Assembly (NCBI GenBank): GCA_030710605.1 | Contig: CP092874.1 | Span: 40,186,164-40,250,163 of the forward strand | Direction: 5' to 3' | From: Cordylochernes scorpioides | Taxonomy: Eukaryota > Arthropoda > Arachnida > Pseudoscorpiones > Chernetidae | DNA length: 64,000 nucleotides | In this document: positions 46,618-56,648 of the stretch, piece after piece | Position numbering within the stretch: position 1 is the stretch's first letter | Layout of the letters: every line of letters starts with the position of its first letter | Notes under the pieces: model-generated | Databases searched by the model: none | What the model was told of the DNA's origin: nothing | The model's input: the letters and a program-made list of their open reading frames with translations, nothing else | Position numbers and translations under genes: made by a program

Positions 46618-47062
46618 ACAGTCGAACCTCTTTAATTCAACACCCCAAGGGATCAGCGCTTTCGGTTGATTTGAAGGAAGTGTTGAATTAAGGTTAGATG
46701 CTAAGCTAATCATCTAACTCGCTAAAATAATATTTTTTAAAATTGCTATGTAATATAAATTGATCATATTAATTGAAACCATTGTGTGTTTACTTTTTCT
46801 ATTATTTTTTATTTCATGATTAACTTTAGTATCAGGGACAAAATAGCAATACTACATATTTTTGAAACAGAAAATAATTACAAATAATATTTTACTCTAA
46901 TTGAAGAATATAACAGTTGAAAGGAAATAAATATGGAAAATAATAAGAAAATTTTAAAATAATATTTTAAAATAATCATGAAGAGATCTTTTAAAAATTC
47001 CTTTATAGATGTCTGTTTTTGCACTGAAATCCTATTCAGGATATATTCCAGATGTTCTATTT

Positions 47063-47342
47063 TGTTGGAAAAAAAGAAGAATAGTAAATCAATGATCTTG
47101 AAATGCTTTTAGACTGACAACACTGTAATATAAAAATTAGAACAAAGGAGTGTTGGTTTTGTTTACAAAATTAGTAATTGTAATGTAAATTGTTGAATGT
47201 TCTTTTCTCTCTCTCTTTGAAAATAATAAATTTAGAATACTTTCTTAAAAGGTAAAATCGCCTAACTCTTTAAAACCACTTCAGCTGTAAGTAAACTTGT
47301 TATTTGTTGTTTCATTGTCTGAACCATAAAAGATTCCCAACA
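47063..47342 (+). repeat. Copia B 5' LTR
   Basis: 280 bp, TGTTGG to CCCAACA, followed by the primer-binding site TGGTAGCAGAGCG at 47343. Confidence 0.93.
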
Positions 47343-47408
47343 TGGTAGCAGAGCGTGGTTCTTTTTGAATCGCGGTAAAATATATATAAAATATAAATAA
47401 AAACAAAA

Positions 47409-48756
47409 ATGGCTGTCAGCGAAGATATCGCAAATATTGTGAGATTTAAAAATCCTGAAAATTTTGATTTATGGAATTTTCAGATAACAATTATTTTCAA
47501 AGCAAATGGCCTTCTAGATATTGTAAATGGAAAATCGTTGTTTGAAGACTTGAAAGATGAAACTGGAAAAGATAAATGGAGCCTAAAAGACGCCAAAGCA
47601 CAAAAATACATAATGTTAACCATTGAAAATAATGTTTTAACACATATTCTAAATTGCAAAACTTCAAAAGAAATGTATGAAAAACTAGTAGCCATTTATC
47701 AAAGAGAAGATGAGCAATTAAAATGCAAATTACTACAAGAATTTCATGGATTCAAATTTGACAAAAATACAGATATGGCAACAAATATAAGCAGAATGCA
47801 AAATTTAGTATTCAAACTAAATAATGTAAAACAAGAAATTGAGGAAAGCTTTGTAATTTCTAAAATATTGAGCATTTTGCCAGACTACTTTAATTACTTC
47901 AGCACAGCATGGGACTTGACACCAAAAAGTGAGAAAACGTTAACAAACTTAATATCAAGACTATCACTTGAAGAAACTAAACAAAAAGTAAAGCCTGAAG
48001 AGGGAATAGCCATGAGTGCTACTAAAGTAAAGCAGTGCTTTAACTGCAAAAAGAGCGGGCACTTAGCAAAATATTGTAGACTAAATAAAAAATGGTGTAC
48101 CATCTGTAAAAAGACAAATCATACTCAAGACCAATGCTTCTTTAAGAAATCTCAAAATAAATTCCAGGAAAATATTCCTTGCCGAATTTGTAAAAAGACA
48201 AATCATAAAGAAAAGGATTGCTTTTTCAGAAACAAAAATGATGAAAAATTGTCCTTTTTTGCAGGAGAGACTTTAAAATGTAAAAATGAGGAATTGCTAG
48301 AATTTATTGTAGACAGTGGCTCAACAAGCCATATGATAAATAGTAAAAAGTTTTTACTAGATAAAGTAGATTGCAACTCAAAAATATCAATAGCAAAAAA
48401 GGAAGAAACTCTAATAGCAAAATCAGTCGGAAAAATTCAAGGGAAAAAATGTGATCTCAAGGAGGTGATGTTTGTACCAAACTTGACAAATAATTTACTA
48501 TCGGTAAGTGCCATTACCAGAAATAAAGGCAAAGTCGTCTTTGAAGATGAAAAGGTATTTGTCGTAAAAAATGGAAAAAAAGTTTTAGAAGGAGAAAAAC
48601 AGGAAAATGGACTCTACACAATAAATATAGAAACAGAAAATCCCGAAATTGAAGAATCTCACATAACAGCTACCCAAAATGAAGAAATGCTAAAATGGCA
48701 CAGAAAAATGGGTCACATAAGTTTTTCAAGCTTAAAACAATTAAAATCTATGGTTA
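47409..48756 (+). pseudogene. Copia B gag-protease, interrupted by an insertion
   Basis: The frame starts MAVSEDIANIV. A Copia gag (UBN2-like) region spans about residues 1-200. Three cysteine-rich knuckles begin at C210 (CFNCKKSGHLAKYC), followed by two CxIC-type fingers. The aspartic protease motif is VDSGSTSHM with D302-G304, and a gag-pre-integrase helix region (WHRKMGHISF) follows. Gag packages RNA and the protease matures the polyprotein. The frame is open until the SINE-like insertion at 48757, which adds a stop at 48771-48773. Without it the frame would continue into integrase. Confidence 0.92.
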
Positions 48757-48997
48757 TTTATTTATGCTTATGAGGTGATACAGCAGCGTATTTACAATTA
48801 GAGAGGAGACAAAATGAATTAAATCTAGAAAAAAGAAGTGAGGACATATCGGTCATTAAAGTCTGAGAGGCAAGTCCAGTAGCTGCTGTATTGTCCGTGA
48901 GGTCAAGAGACGTACGGACCTCTGTGGTGTTGATCTCTTGGCGGAACGACTTGGAAGTCGGACTCGGGCCCCCCCACTGCGGCAAAGTGGATCAACT
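48757..48997 (-). mobile_element. SINE-like insertion in Copia B
   Basis: A 241 bp insertion flanked by a 10-bp target duplication TCTATGGTTA (48747-48756 and 48998-49007). On the minus strand it ends with an A-rich tail (AAGCATAAATAAA). It is GC-richer than its surroundings, with a CCGCAGTGGGGGGGCCCGAG head. Copia A has the uninterrupted sequence. I could not recognise a tRNA, 7SL or 5S head with certainty, so it may instead be the 3' end of a truncated LINE. Confidence 0.75.
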
Positions 48998-51519
48998 TCT
49001 ATGGTTAATGGAATAAACATAGAAAAAATAAGTCAAGATGAAATTTGTGAAACATGCATTAAAGCTAAACAGGTAAGAAAGCCATTCAATTCCATTAGAA
49101 CAAAATCAAAAAGGCCTTTAGAAATAATCCATACAGATGTATGTGGACCTTTAGATCCCACTACCCATGACAACAAAAACTATTTTCTAACATTTCTTGA
49201 TGACTACACACATTTTTGTCATGTGTATTTGTTACAAAATAAATATGAAGTAAAAGGATATCTAAAAGAATTTATTACAGAAGCAGAAAACCAAATGAAT
49301 CTAAAAGTTTCAAAAATAAGATGTGACAATGGCGGAGAATATGTAAATGAAGATATAAAATCCTGGTGCAAAGCTAAAGGAATCATTATGGATCTCACCA
49401 TACCTCACTCACCTCAGCTAAACGGCAAAGCCGAAAGATTAAATAGAACCCTGATGGAGACAACTAGAGCTCTTTTGATTGATTCTGGTGTAGAAAAATA
49501 CATGTGGGGAGAAGCTGTAAGGGTTTCAGCCTATTTGCTGAACCGAAGCCCTACTCAAGAATTAGAGAAAACCCCTGCAGAACTTTGGTTCAATAAAAGA
49601 CCAAATTTGTCAAACTTACAACTTTTTGGTTGTGAAGCTTATGTCAAAACCCTAAAACACATAAAGAAATTGGAAGACAGAAGTAAAAAATATACCTTTA
49701 TAGGTTATGCACCAAATGGTTATCGCCTTTGGGATGAACAAAGCAAACAAATCTTTACAGCTAGAGATGTAATTTTTTTAGATAAAGGATGTATAAATAA
49801 AGAAGAAAAAATACCTATTGTCGAACCAGAAGAAGAATCTGAAGACCAACTAGAATTAAATGAAGAACCAAGTCTACCAGAAGTCTCTGAAGACAAAGAG
49901 GATATCCCTACAAAACCAAGTACTTCAAAATATAATCTTAGACCAAGAAGTAGTTTACAAACACCATCAAGATATGAAGACTTCTATTTAGAGCAGGACG
50001 GAACAACAGAATCAGCTCTTCTAACTTACTCTGAAGCTATATCTGGTCCAAATCAAGAAAAATGGAAAAAGGCAATAAAAGAAGAAAAAATGTCTCTTGC
50101 CAAAAATGAAGTTTGGGAAATAGTAAAAGAAAATGAAGCGTCAAACAAGAAGATTCTGACCTCTAAATGGCTCTTTAAAGTGAAAGAAGATGGTCGCTAC
50201 AAAGCAAGACTAGTTGTAAGAGGCTTTGAACAAGAAGCAGGCATTGATTATGATGAGACATTCAGTCCAGTTATAAGCACTGTCTCTTTAAGGATATACT
50301 TTGCTCTAATGGCTAAGAGAAGGTTTGTTTTTAAAACATTTGACATAAAAACAGCTTTTCTATATGGGTTTTTGGATGAAGAAATATACGTTCAATTGCC
50401 AGAAGGTTATAAAGTAAACATATGCAGGTTAAGAAAGGCATTGTATGGTTTAAAGCAAGCCTCATTAAAATGGAATGAAAGATTAAAAACCTTTCTCAAA
50501 TCCCAAGATTTCATACAACTAAAATCAGAGCCATGTCTTTTTAAAACCAACAAAGGAAATATGTACCTTGCAATATATGTAGATGATGGTATCTTAATGG
50601 GAGATAATGAAGAAGAATTAAATAATATTTTAGAAAAACTATCCCAAGAGTTTGAAGTTAAAATAAACAATGATCCAAGAACTTTTTTGGGAATAAATTT
50701 GTGTTTTGAGGAAAAAAAAATAAAATTTTACTTTCACAAGAAAATTATGCAAAATCAGTTCTTGAAAGATATAATATGCAAAACTCAAAACCAGTACCCA
50801 CTCCCATTACAGATGTAGCAAAAGAATCTGACAAAAACTTAGAAATATTAAATGATAACAAATTTCCCTACAGACAAGCAATTGGAAGCCTTTTATATTT
50901 GACAAACAAAACTAGACCAGACATGACCTTTGCCACAAATTTTGAAAGCAGGTCAATGCATGATCCTACAACTCAAGATATTATAAACATCAAAAGAACC
51001 CTAAGATATTTAAATCACACCACCAATTTAGGCATATCATATGATGGAGAGATGCCATTTGAATTAAATGTGTATTGTGATTCTGACTTTGCTGGAGATA
51101 TTAAAACTAGAAAAAGTACCACAGGATATGTAGTTTATTTATGTGGAGGTCCCATAAGTTAGTGCTCCAGAAAGCAACCTGTAATTGCCCTTTCAAGCAC
51201 TGAAGCAGAGTTCATTGCTGCAGCAGATGCATGCAAAGAAGTGTCATACATAAGATCCCTATTAGAAGAATTAATTCCAGATAATTTTGATATAAATCTC
51301 TATGTTGATAACCAAAGCACTATAAAAATTATAAAATCAGGCCAATTCACCACTAAAACTAAACATATTGATGTCAAATATCATTTTGTTAAAGATCAAG
51401 CTCAAAATTTTAACCTGATATATTGTCCAACAGAACACCAAATTGCAGACATCCTAACAAAACCTCTAGCCAGACCAAAGTTTGACAAATTCAAATCCCT
51501 TCTTATGACAACCATTTAA
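48998..51519 (+). pseudogene. Copia B integrase, reverse transcriptase and RNase H
   Basis: Integrase has D67, D130 and E166 in the 48938 frame (TDVCGP, CDNGGEY, GKAERLN; DD35E). Reverse transcriptase has KARLVVRGFEQE and the catalytic YVDD at 547-550. A longer A run near 50710 shifts the frame after EEKK. The next frame (50776-51162) continues reverse transcriptase into RNase H (YCDSDFAGD). TGG has become TAG at 51160-51162 relative to element A. The last part (51241-51519) completes RNase H (LYVDNQSTIKII). The domain order integrase before reverse transcriptase defines Copia. The element is recent but not intact. Confidence 0.92.
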
Positions 51520-51577
51520 AACATAAGTCAAGTGAAGAAACTGTTGAATGTGATAAGATCACTGATTTAAGAGGGAA

Positions 51578-51857
51578 TGTTGGAAAAAAAGAAGAATAGT
51601 AAATCAATGATCTTGAAATACTTTTAGACTGACAACACTGTAATATAAAAACTAGAACAAAGGAGTGTTGGTTTTGTTTACAAAATTAGTAATTGTAATG
51701 TAAATTGTTAAATGTTCTTTTCTCTCTCTCTTTGAAAATAATAAATTTAAAATACTTTCTTAAAAGGTAAAATCGCCTAATTCTTTAAAACCACTTCAGC
51801 TGTAAGTAAACTTGTTATTTGTTGTTTCATTGTCTGAACCATAAAAGATTCCCAACA
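51578..51857 (+). repeat. Copia B 3' LTR
   Basis: 280 bp, preceded by the purine tract AAGAGGGAA and followed by the TATTT target duplication and Tigger sequence. Confidence 0.93.
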
Positions 51858-52504
51858 TATTTAAAAAAAAAACATGCATGTCTTTCTTCCTCTGGAATGT
51901 GTTTTAAATAACTATTGTATAAAAGACATCCACTGCTGCTGCAGGTGTTATTGATTTTGTGTTTAAATCTTTTTTTATAATATGGAAATGGAATATTGAA
52001 ATAAAATGTTATCATAATCATTGTGACTACATTTTATGAAGATTTATTTATTTGAAAGGAAATTATTTGTAAATATTAAAATAACTTAAATATTTCAATG
52101 CTGAAATTTAAAAAGAAAATAATATTATTAATTAGCGCGCGATTCCTAAATTCCCGCGTAAAAAAAAAAATAATAACACTCGCGACATTGCGCAACGGCA
52201 CTGCAAAGTGAAACTTAAACTAACAGAAATTAAAAGTGCGTATGCGCGATCCTATCGGCGCCCGCTGTCGTCGCCGCTTGCCGCCGCCGTAATACTTTTT
52301 TTAGCGGTAAAGTTGTATGTAAAAAAACATTCAACTGTCGAAATTCGAATTTTAAAATGGTCGAACTATCGGAACTGTCGTATTATCGATACTGTCGAAT
52401 TACGGTTTGTTATCTGATAGGCCCGAGGTCGGGACATCAGAATATGGTCGAATTAAGGTAGAGTGTCGAATTTGCGTGTGTCGAATTAACGAGGTTATAC
52501 TGTA

Positions 52505-52851
52505 CCTGGCAATATATGTAGATGATGGTATCTTAATGGGAGATAATGAAGAAGAATTAAATAATATTTTAGAAAAACTATCCCAAGAGTTTGAAGTTAA
52601 AATAAACAATGATCCAAGAACTTTTTTGGGAATAAATTTGTGTTTTGAGGAAAAAAAATAAAATTTTACTTTCACAAGAAAATTATGCAAAATCAGTTCT
52701 TGAAAGATATAATATGCAAAACTCAAAACCAGTACCCACTCCCATTACAGATGTAGCAAAAGAATCTGACAAAAACTTAGAAATATTAAATGATAACAAA
52801 TTTCCCTACAGACAAGCAATTGGAAGCCTTTTATATTTGACAAACAAAACT
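52505..52851 (+). pseudogene. Copia A reverse transcriptase, middle part
   Basis: Resumes after the Tigger element with the YVDD-containing segment and continues to the LINE insertion. A stop after EEKK and a frame change at the A run near 52650 occur at the same place as in Copia B. The run length may therefore be unstable or was already altered in their common ancestor. Confidence 0.85.
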
Positions 52852-54533
52852 GTTGTTCACGACTCCAGTCTGCCGACGACATAATCATCTGGTCCTCAAA
52901 GAGAGATCTTAAGGAAGCAAACAAAAATGTAAACAAGGCGCTGAAAGAACTCTAACACTTTGCGGAAAAAATGAAATTAATTATAAACCCTAATAAATCC
53001 GAAGTAGGAGAATTTACAATTAACAACGACCTTAAAAAATGGACCCCAAATATCAAATATGACAACAATCAAATAAAATTTTCTCGGACACCCAAATACC
53101 TAGGAGTCACTTTAGACCCCTCACTGACCTATGGACCTCATATCAACCAGACAGTTTTAAGAGCAAAAAAAAGACTTAACATTCTGAAAAGAATATCTGG
53201 ATATGAATGGGGCGCAGATAGGGATACTCTGCGCCAAACATATCTGGCCCTTATCAGACCAACCTTAGAATATGCCCAACCAGTGTGGCAGACGGCGAGC
53301 AAGACCAACCTGAATAAAATTGATCAGGTACAGAGCAGTGCTGCAAGAATCATATGTGGACTCAGAAACACCTGTCCAACCAAAATCGCAGAGATTGAGG
53401 CCAACTTGTTGCCTCTTACACACCGGAGAAAAATCGGCTTAGCCGATTATATATACAAGAGAGTAAATGCACCAAAATCACACAGAACCGGAGAATTTAT
53501 ACGAAAATGGAAACCAAAAACCAGACTCAAAAGACTTAGCCCAATGCACCTAGCCTACCGGGAACTACTACCAAACAGCACGAGAAATAGAAATGCCCAG
53601 AACCAATATGCACCATATAAAGAAAGACCAGAAATCTCCTACAACCTGGATCTAGAGCAAGAATGCTCCAAAAGGGCCGACCACCCTGGACTACTCAGGA
53701 GCCTCTCTATGGAGAGGATTGAAAAAGCAGACAAAGAGACCATACAGATATACACCGATGGCTCACTGGTGGAGAATGGCTCCTCTGGCAGTGGAGTTCT
53801 CATCCTTAAAGATAGTATGGAAATAAAAAGAAGAATCAAAAACCCAAAGAACTTGTCAGTTTTCAGATCCGAACTAACAGCCATACTACAAGCTCTAAAA
53901 CTTGTAGAGAAAAACGAGACTAAAAACATAATAATTTATACAGATTCAAAAGCCGCCATCAAGCAATTAAAAACTGCTACTATTCACAAGACAGACTCCT
54001 CAAAAACATTGCTGCAGAAATCTACAAACTGAATAAAAATACCAAAATAAGTCTACAATGGATTCCATCACATGTGGGAGTCCCTGGAAATGAGGAGGCC
54101 GACAGATTGGCTAAGGAAGGAGCAGCTGGACATCCTGATGCGGTGAACTCCGAGACCTATCTTTCAGCAGGGGACCATATCAATAAACTGAAACTACAAC
54201 TAATAAGGAACCATAGAGATAGTTTCCATCATTCTTGGTACCAGGCAGAAAACCCCAAAAAACAGACCCTCCAACTAAACAGAAGGGAATCGACACAGTT
54301 GGCCAGATGGAAATCTGGTCACCTGCGCCCTCTAGTCTATAAAGAGGGAGCCAAAAGCTTCCCCATGTGCACTAGGTGCAAAACCGAAGAGGCCACTCCC
54401 CAACATTTACTAAATTGCATTGGAAAGGACAAAAGATCCCTGTACAGAGAACCAACAAGAGTTCTTGAGCTTCTTTACGAGCACGACCTCCAAGATCTTG
54501 TCTAATTTAGACTAAAAGGATAAGCAAAAAAAA
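52852..54533 (+). mobile_element. 5'-truncated LINE with C-terminal RNase H
   Basis: The fragment begins inside reverse transcriptase and ends with AAGC plus a run of about 12 A. A short AAAACT repeat flanks it (52846-52851 and about 54534-54539), overlapping the poly(A). 5' truncation, a poly(A) tail and a short duplication are typical of LINE insertion. The RNase H domain places it in the I/Jockey-like non-LTR group; I cannot name the family. Confidence 0.88.
52860..54505 (+). pseudogene. LINE reverse transcriptase C-terminus and RNase H, broken
   Basis: The reverse transcriptase catalytic motif reads SADD near 52870, where YADD is usual. A stop at about 52953 precedes the open frame at 52971-54032. 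That frame covers the thumb region (PKYLGVTLD, TYLALIRPTLEYAQPVW) and the first RNase H motifs (IYTDGSLVENGSSGSG, FRSELTAILQAL, IIYTDSKAAI). A frameshift near 54000 moves the rest to 54074-54505 (WIPSHVGVPGNEEADRLAKEGA), with a Cys/His tail CTRCKTEEATPQHLLNC. These steps would copy RNA at a nicked target. This copy is dead. Confidence 0.88.
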
Positions 54534-55145
54534 AAAACTAGACCAGACATGACCTTTGCCACAAATTTTGAAAGCAGGTCAATGCATGATCCTACAACTC
54601 AAGATATTATAAACATCAAAAGAACCCTAAGATATTTAAATCACACCACAAATTTAGGCATATCATATAATGGAGAGATGCCATTTGAATTAAATGTGTA
54701 TTGTGATTCTGACTTTGCTGGAGATATTAAAACTAGAAAAAGTACCACAGGATATGTAGTTTACTTATGTGGAGGTCCCATAAGTTGGTGCTCCAGAAAG
54801 CAACCTGTAATTGCCCTTTCAAGCACTGAAGCAGAGTTCATCGCTGCAGCAGATGCATGCAAAGAAGTGTCATTCATAAGATCCCTATTAGAAGAATTAA
54901 TTCCAGATAATTTTGATATTCATCTCTATGTTGATAACCAAAGCACTATAAAAATTATAAAATCAGGCCAATTCACCACTAAAACTAAACATATTGATGT
55001 CAAATATCATTTTGTGAAAGATCAAGCTCAAAAGTTTAACCTGATATATTGTCCAACAGAACACCAAATTGCAGACATCCTAACAAAACCTCTAGCCAGA
55101 CCAAAGTTTGACAAATTCAAATCCCTTCTTATGACAACCATTTAA
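54534..55145 (+). pseudogene. Copia A RNase H, 3' part
   Basis: Continues the Copia A frame after the LINE (MTFATNFESRS, YCDSDFAGD, SSTEAEFIAA, LYVDNQSTIKI) to the stop at 55145. The tryptophan lost in Copia B (51160) is intact here (ISWCSRKQ). This 198-codon stretch is the best-preserved part of element A. Confidence 0.9.
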
Positions 55146-55203
55146 AACATGAGTCAAGTGAAGAAACTGTTGAATGTGATAAGATCACTGATTTAAGAGG
55201 GAA

Positions 55204-55485
55204 TGTTGGAAAAAAAAGAAGAATAGTAAATCAATGATCTTGAAATACTTTTAGACTGACAACACGGTAATATAAAAAACTAGAACAAAGGAGTGTTGGT
55301 TTTGTTTACAAAATTAGTAATTGTAATGTAAATTGTTAAATGTTCTTTTCTCTTTCTCTTTGAAAATAATAAATTTAAAATACTTTCTTAAAAGGTAAAA
55401 TTGCCTAATTCCTTAAAACCACTTCAGCTGTAAGTAAACTTGTTATTTGTTGTTTCATTGTCTGAACCATTAGAGATTCCCAACA
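55204..55485 (+). repeat. Copia A 3' LTR
   Basis: 282 bp from TGTTGGAAAAAAAAGAAG to ATTCCCAACA, preceded by AAGAGGGAA and followed by the GTCTT target duplication. Confidence 0.93.
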
Positions 55486-55490
55486 GTCTT

Positions 55491-56019
55491 TGGAATTACA
55501 AGCAAATAAATGAGAAAAGCCAACAAATATATCAATTTTATCTGTTATAATTTAGTCATCTTATTCCAATATCATCACGCATATATTTATATTCATTATA
55601 TATATATAGTTGTGTGTGTAATAATATACCACCATACATTTCACGACACCTTTTTAAATTGTTCCCCTTTTTCAATTAGTATGTTGTTACACTTTTAACT
55701 ATTTAATCAATTGTTTAATTATAATTCAAATTTTATATGTGCCAATTATCCCCTAACAATAATCCACTGGGTGTCTCTAACTTTCTAATATAATTCAATA
55801 AATTTAGGGTTCCCAAAAGCAAAGAGACGCAGTTCTGTTAGTAACGGATTTTGCTTGCGTCCCACGAGGAATTGACCAATCTGCTGCGAGCAGGCTTGCA
55901 GCTATTTAAGGCCAACGTCGTCTCAGTGATAAGGCTTTTTTTTTTTTGGACTGGTATATATACTACTAAAAATAGCGTGAATAACTAATTATAAAAAAAC
56001 ACTTTAAAAAAAAAAGCTT
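55491..56019. other. Intergenic, one GC-richer stretch, no gene
   Basis: Mostly AT-rich. Positions 55820-55930 are GC-richer (GACGCAGTTCTGTTAGTAAC; CTGCGAGCAGGCTTGCAGCT) and are followed by TATTTAAGGCC, which could be a decayed promoter, LTR or MITE piece. No coding evidence. Confidence 0.4.
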
Positions 56020-56360
56020 TTATTTAAAATGCACTAAAAATAACAAAATAAATATTTCTGAAGTATTGCTTTTTTTTCTGAAGGTACCATTTAACAAATA
56101 AAATAATAGACTTAGAAATAAAAGCGGTGGGGTACAATAATAATAAATTTGATATCAATGTGATTTTATATGAAGCAAATGATTAGCAAGATTATGCCTT
56201 TCATTAAATTTATACCTATTTGCTGCATAAATGATTATCATCCCCCACCGCTTTTATTTCTAAGTCTATTATTTTATTTGTTAAATGATACCTTCAGAAT
56301 AAAAAGAAATACTTCAGAAATATTTATTTTATTATTTTTAGTGCATTTTATTGTAAATAA
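56020..56360. repeat. Foldback element with about 115-bp arms
   Basis: TTATTTAAAATGCAC through AATAGACTTAGAAATAAAAG and CGGTGGGG on the left is mirrored by CCCCACCGCTTTTATTTCTA through GTGCATTTTATTGTAAA on the right. The loop is about 105 bp. No ORF. Unrelated by eye to the other foldbacks. Confidence 0.8.
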
Positions 56361-56648
56361 ATCATTTTTTTTTTAAAGGAGAAAGTTCGAATTTATTCTC
56401 TATGGTAAATCCACTGATATATAAGCAAAAAGGAGTGTTGTAAGCTTAAAATATGAAACTTCCACGAGTTTTTTTTTTTTCATGAGAGTATGTTTATTAC
56501 TTGGTTAAAACATTTATAGAATGTTTAAGATAGACCTATTTCAATTAAAATTCAGAAGTATTTACATTTAACTCTATAAAAACTATGATAGTATAATTGT
56601 TAAAATTTCACAAATAAAATCGAAAATATCATTTTAAAAATGATATTA
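56361..56648. other. No feature seen
   Basis: AT-rich sequence up to the Tigger left end; nothing recognised. Confidence 0.5.

Larger units (their letters stand above)
47063..51857 (+). mobile_element. Copia element B, complete with LTRs
   Basis: 4,795 bp with 280-bp LTRs and a perfect TATTT target duplication (47058-47062 and 51858-51862). It lies inside the Tigger derivative, so it is younger than that insertion. It retains nearly the whole polyprotein apart from a 241 bp insertion, one frameshift and one nonsense change. The two LTRs differ at about five positions by eye, fewer than those of element A. Confidence 0.95.
46619..52502. mobile_element. Nonautonomous Tigger derivative inside Copia A, containing Copia B
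   Basis: Starts CAGTCGAACCTCTTTAATTC and ends CGAATTAACGAGGTTATACTG-type sequence, with TA on both sides (46617-46618, 52503-52504). The Copia sequence resumes seamlessly (AAATATGTA, then CCTGGCAATA, matching Copia B near 50570). Without Copia B, the Tigger part is about 1.08 kb and lacks transposase. It resembles 33994-35186. Confidence 0.93.
43134..55485 (+). mobile_element. Copia element A, multiply interrupted
   Basis: Complete LTR ends TGTTGGAAAAA...TTCCCAACA at both sides and a perfect 5-bp target duplication GTCTT (43129-43133 and 55486-55490) frame 12.35 kb. About 4.7 kb of this belongs to element A. The rest is a foldback element (43530-43712), a Tigger derivative with Copia B (46619-52502) and a LINE fragment (about 52852-54533). 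The reading frames are heavily damaged. Confidence 0.95.
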
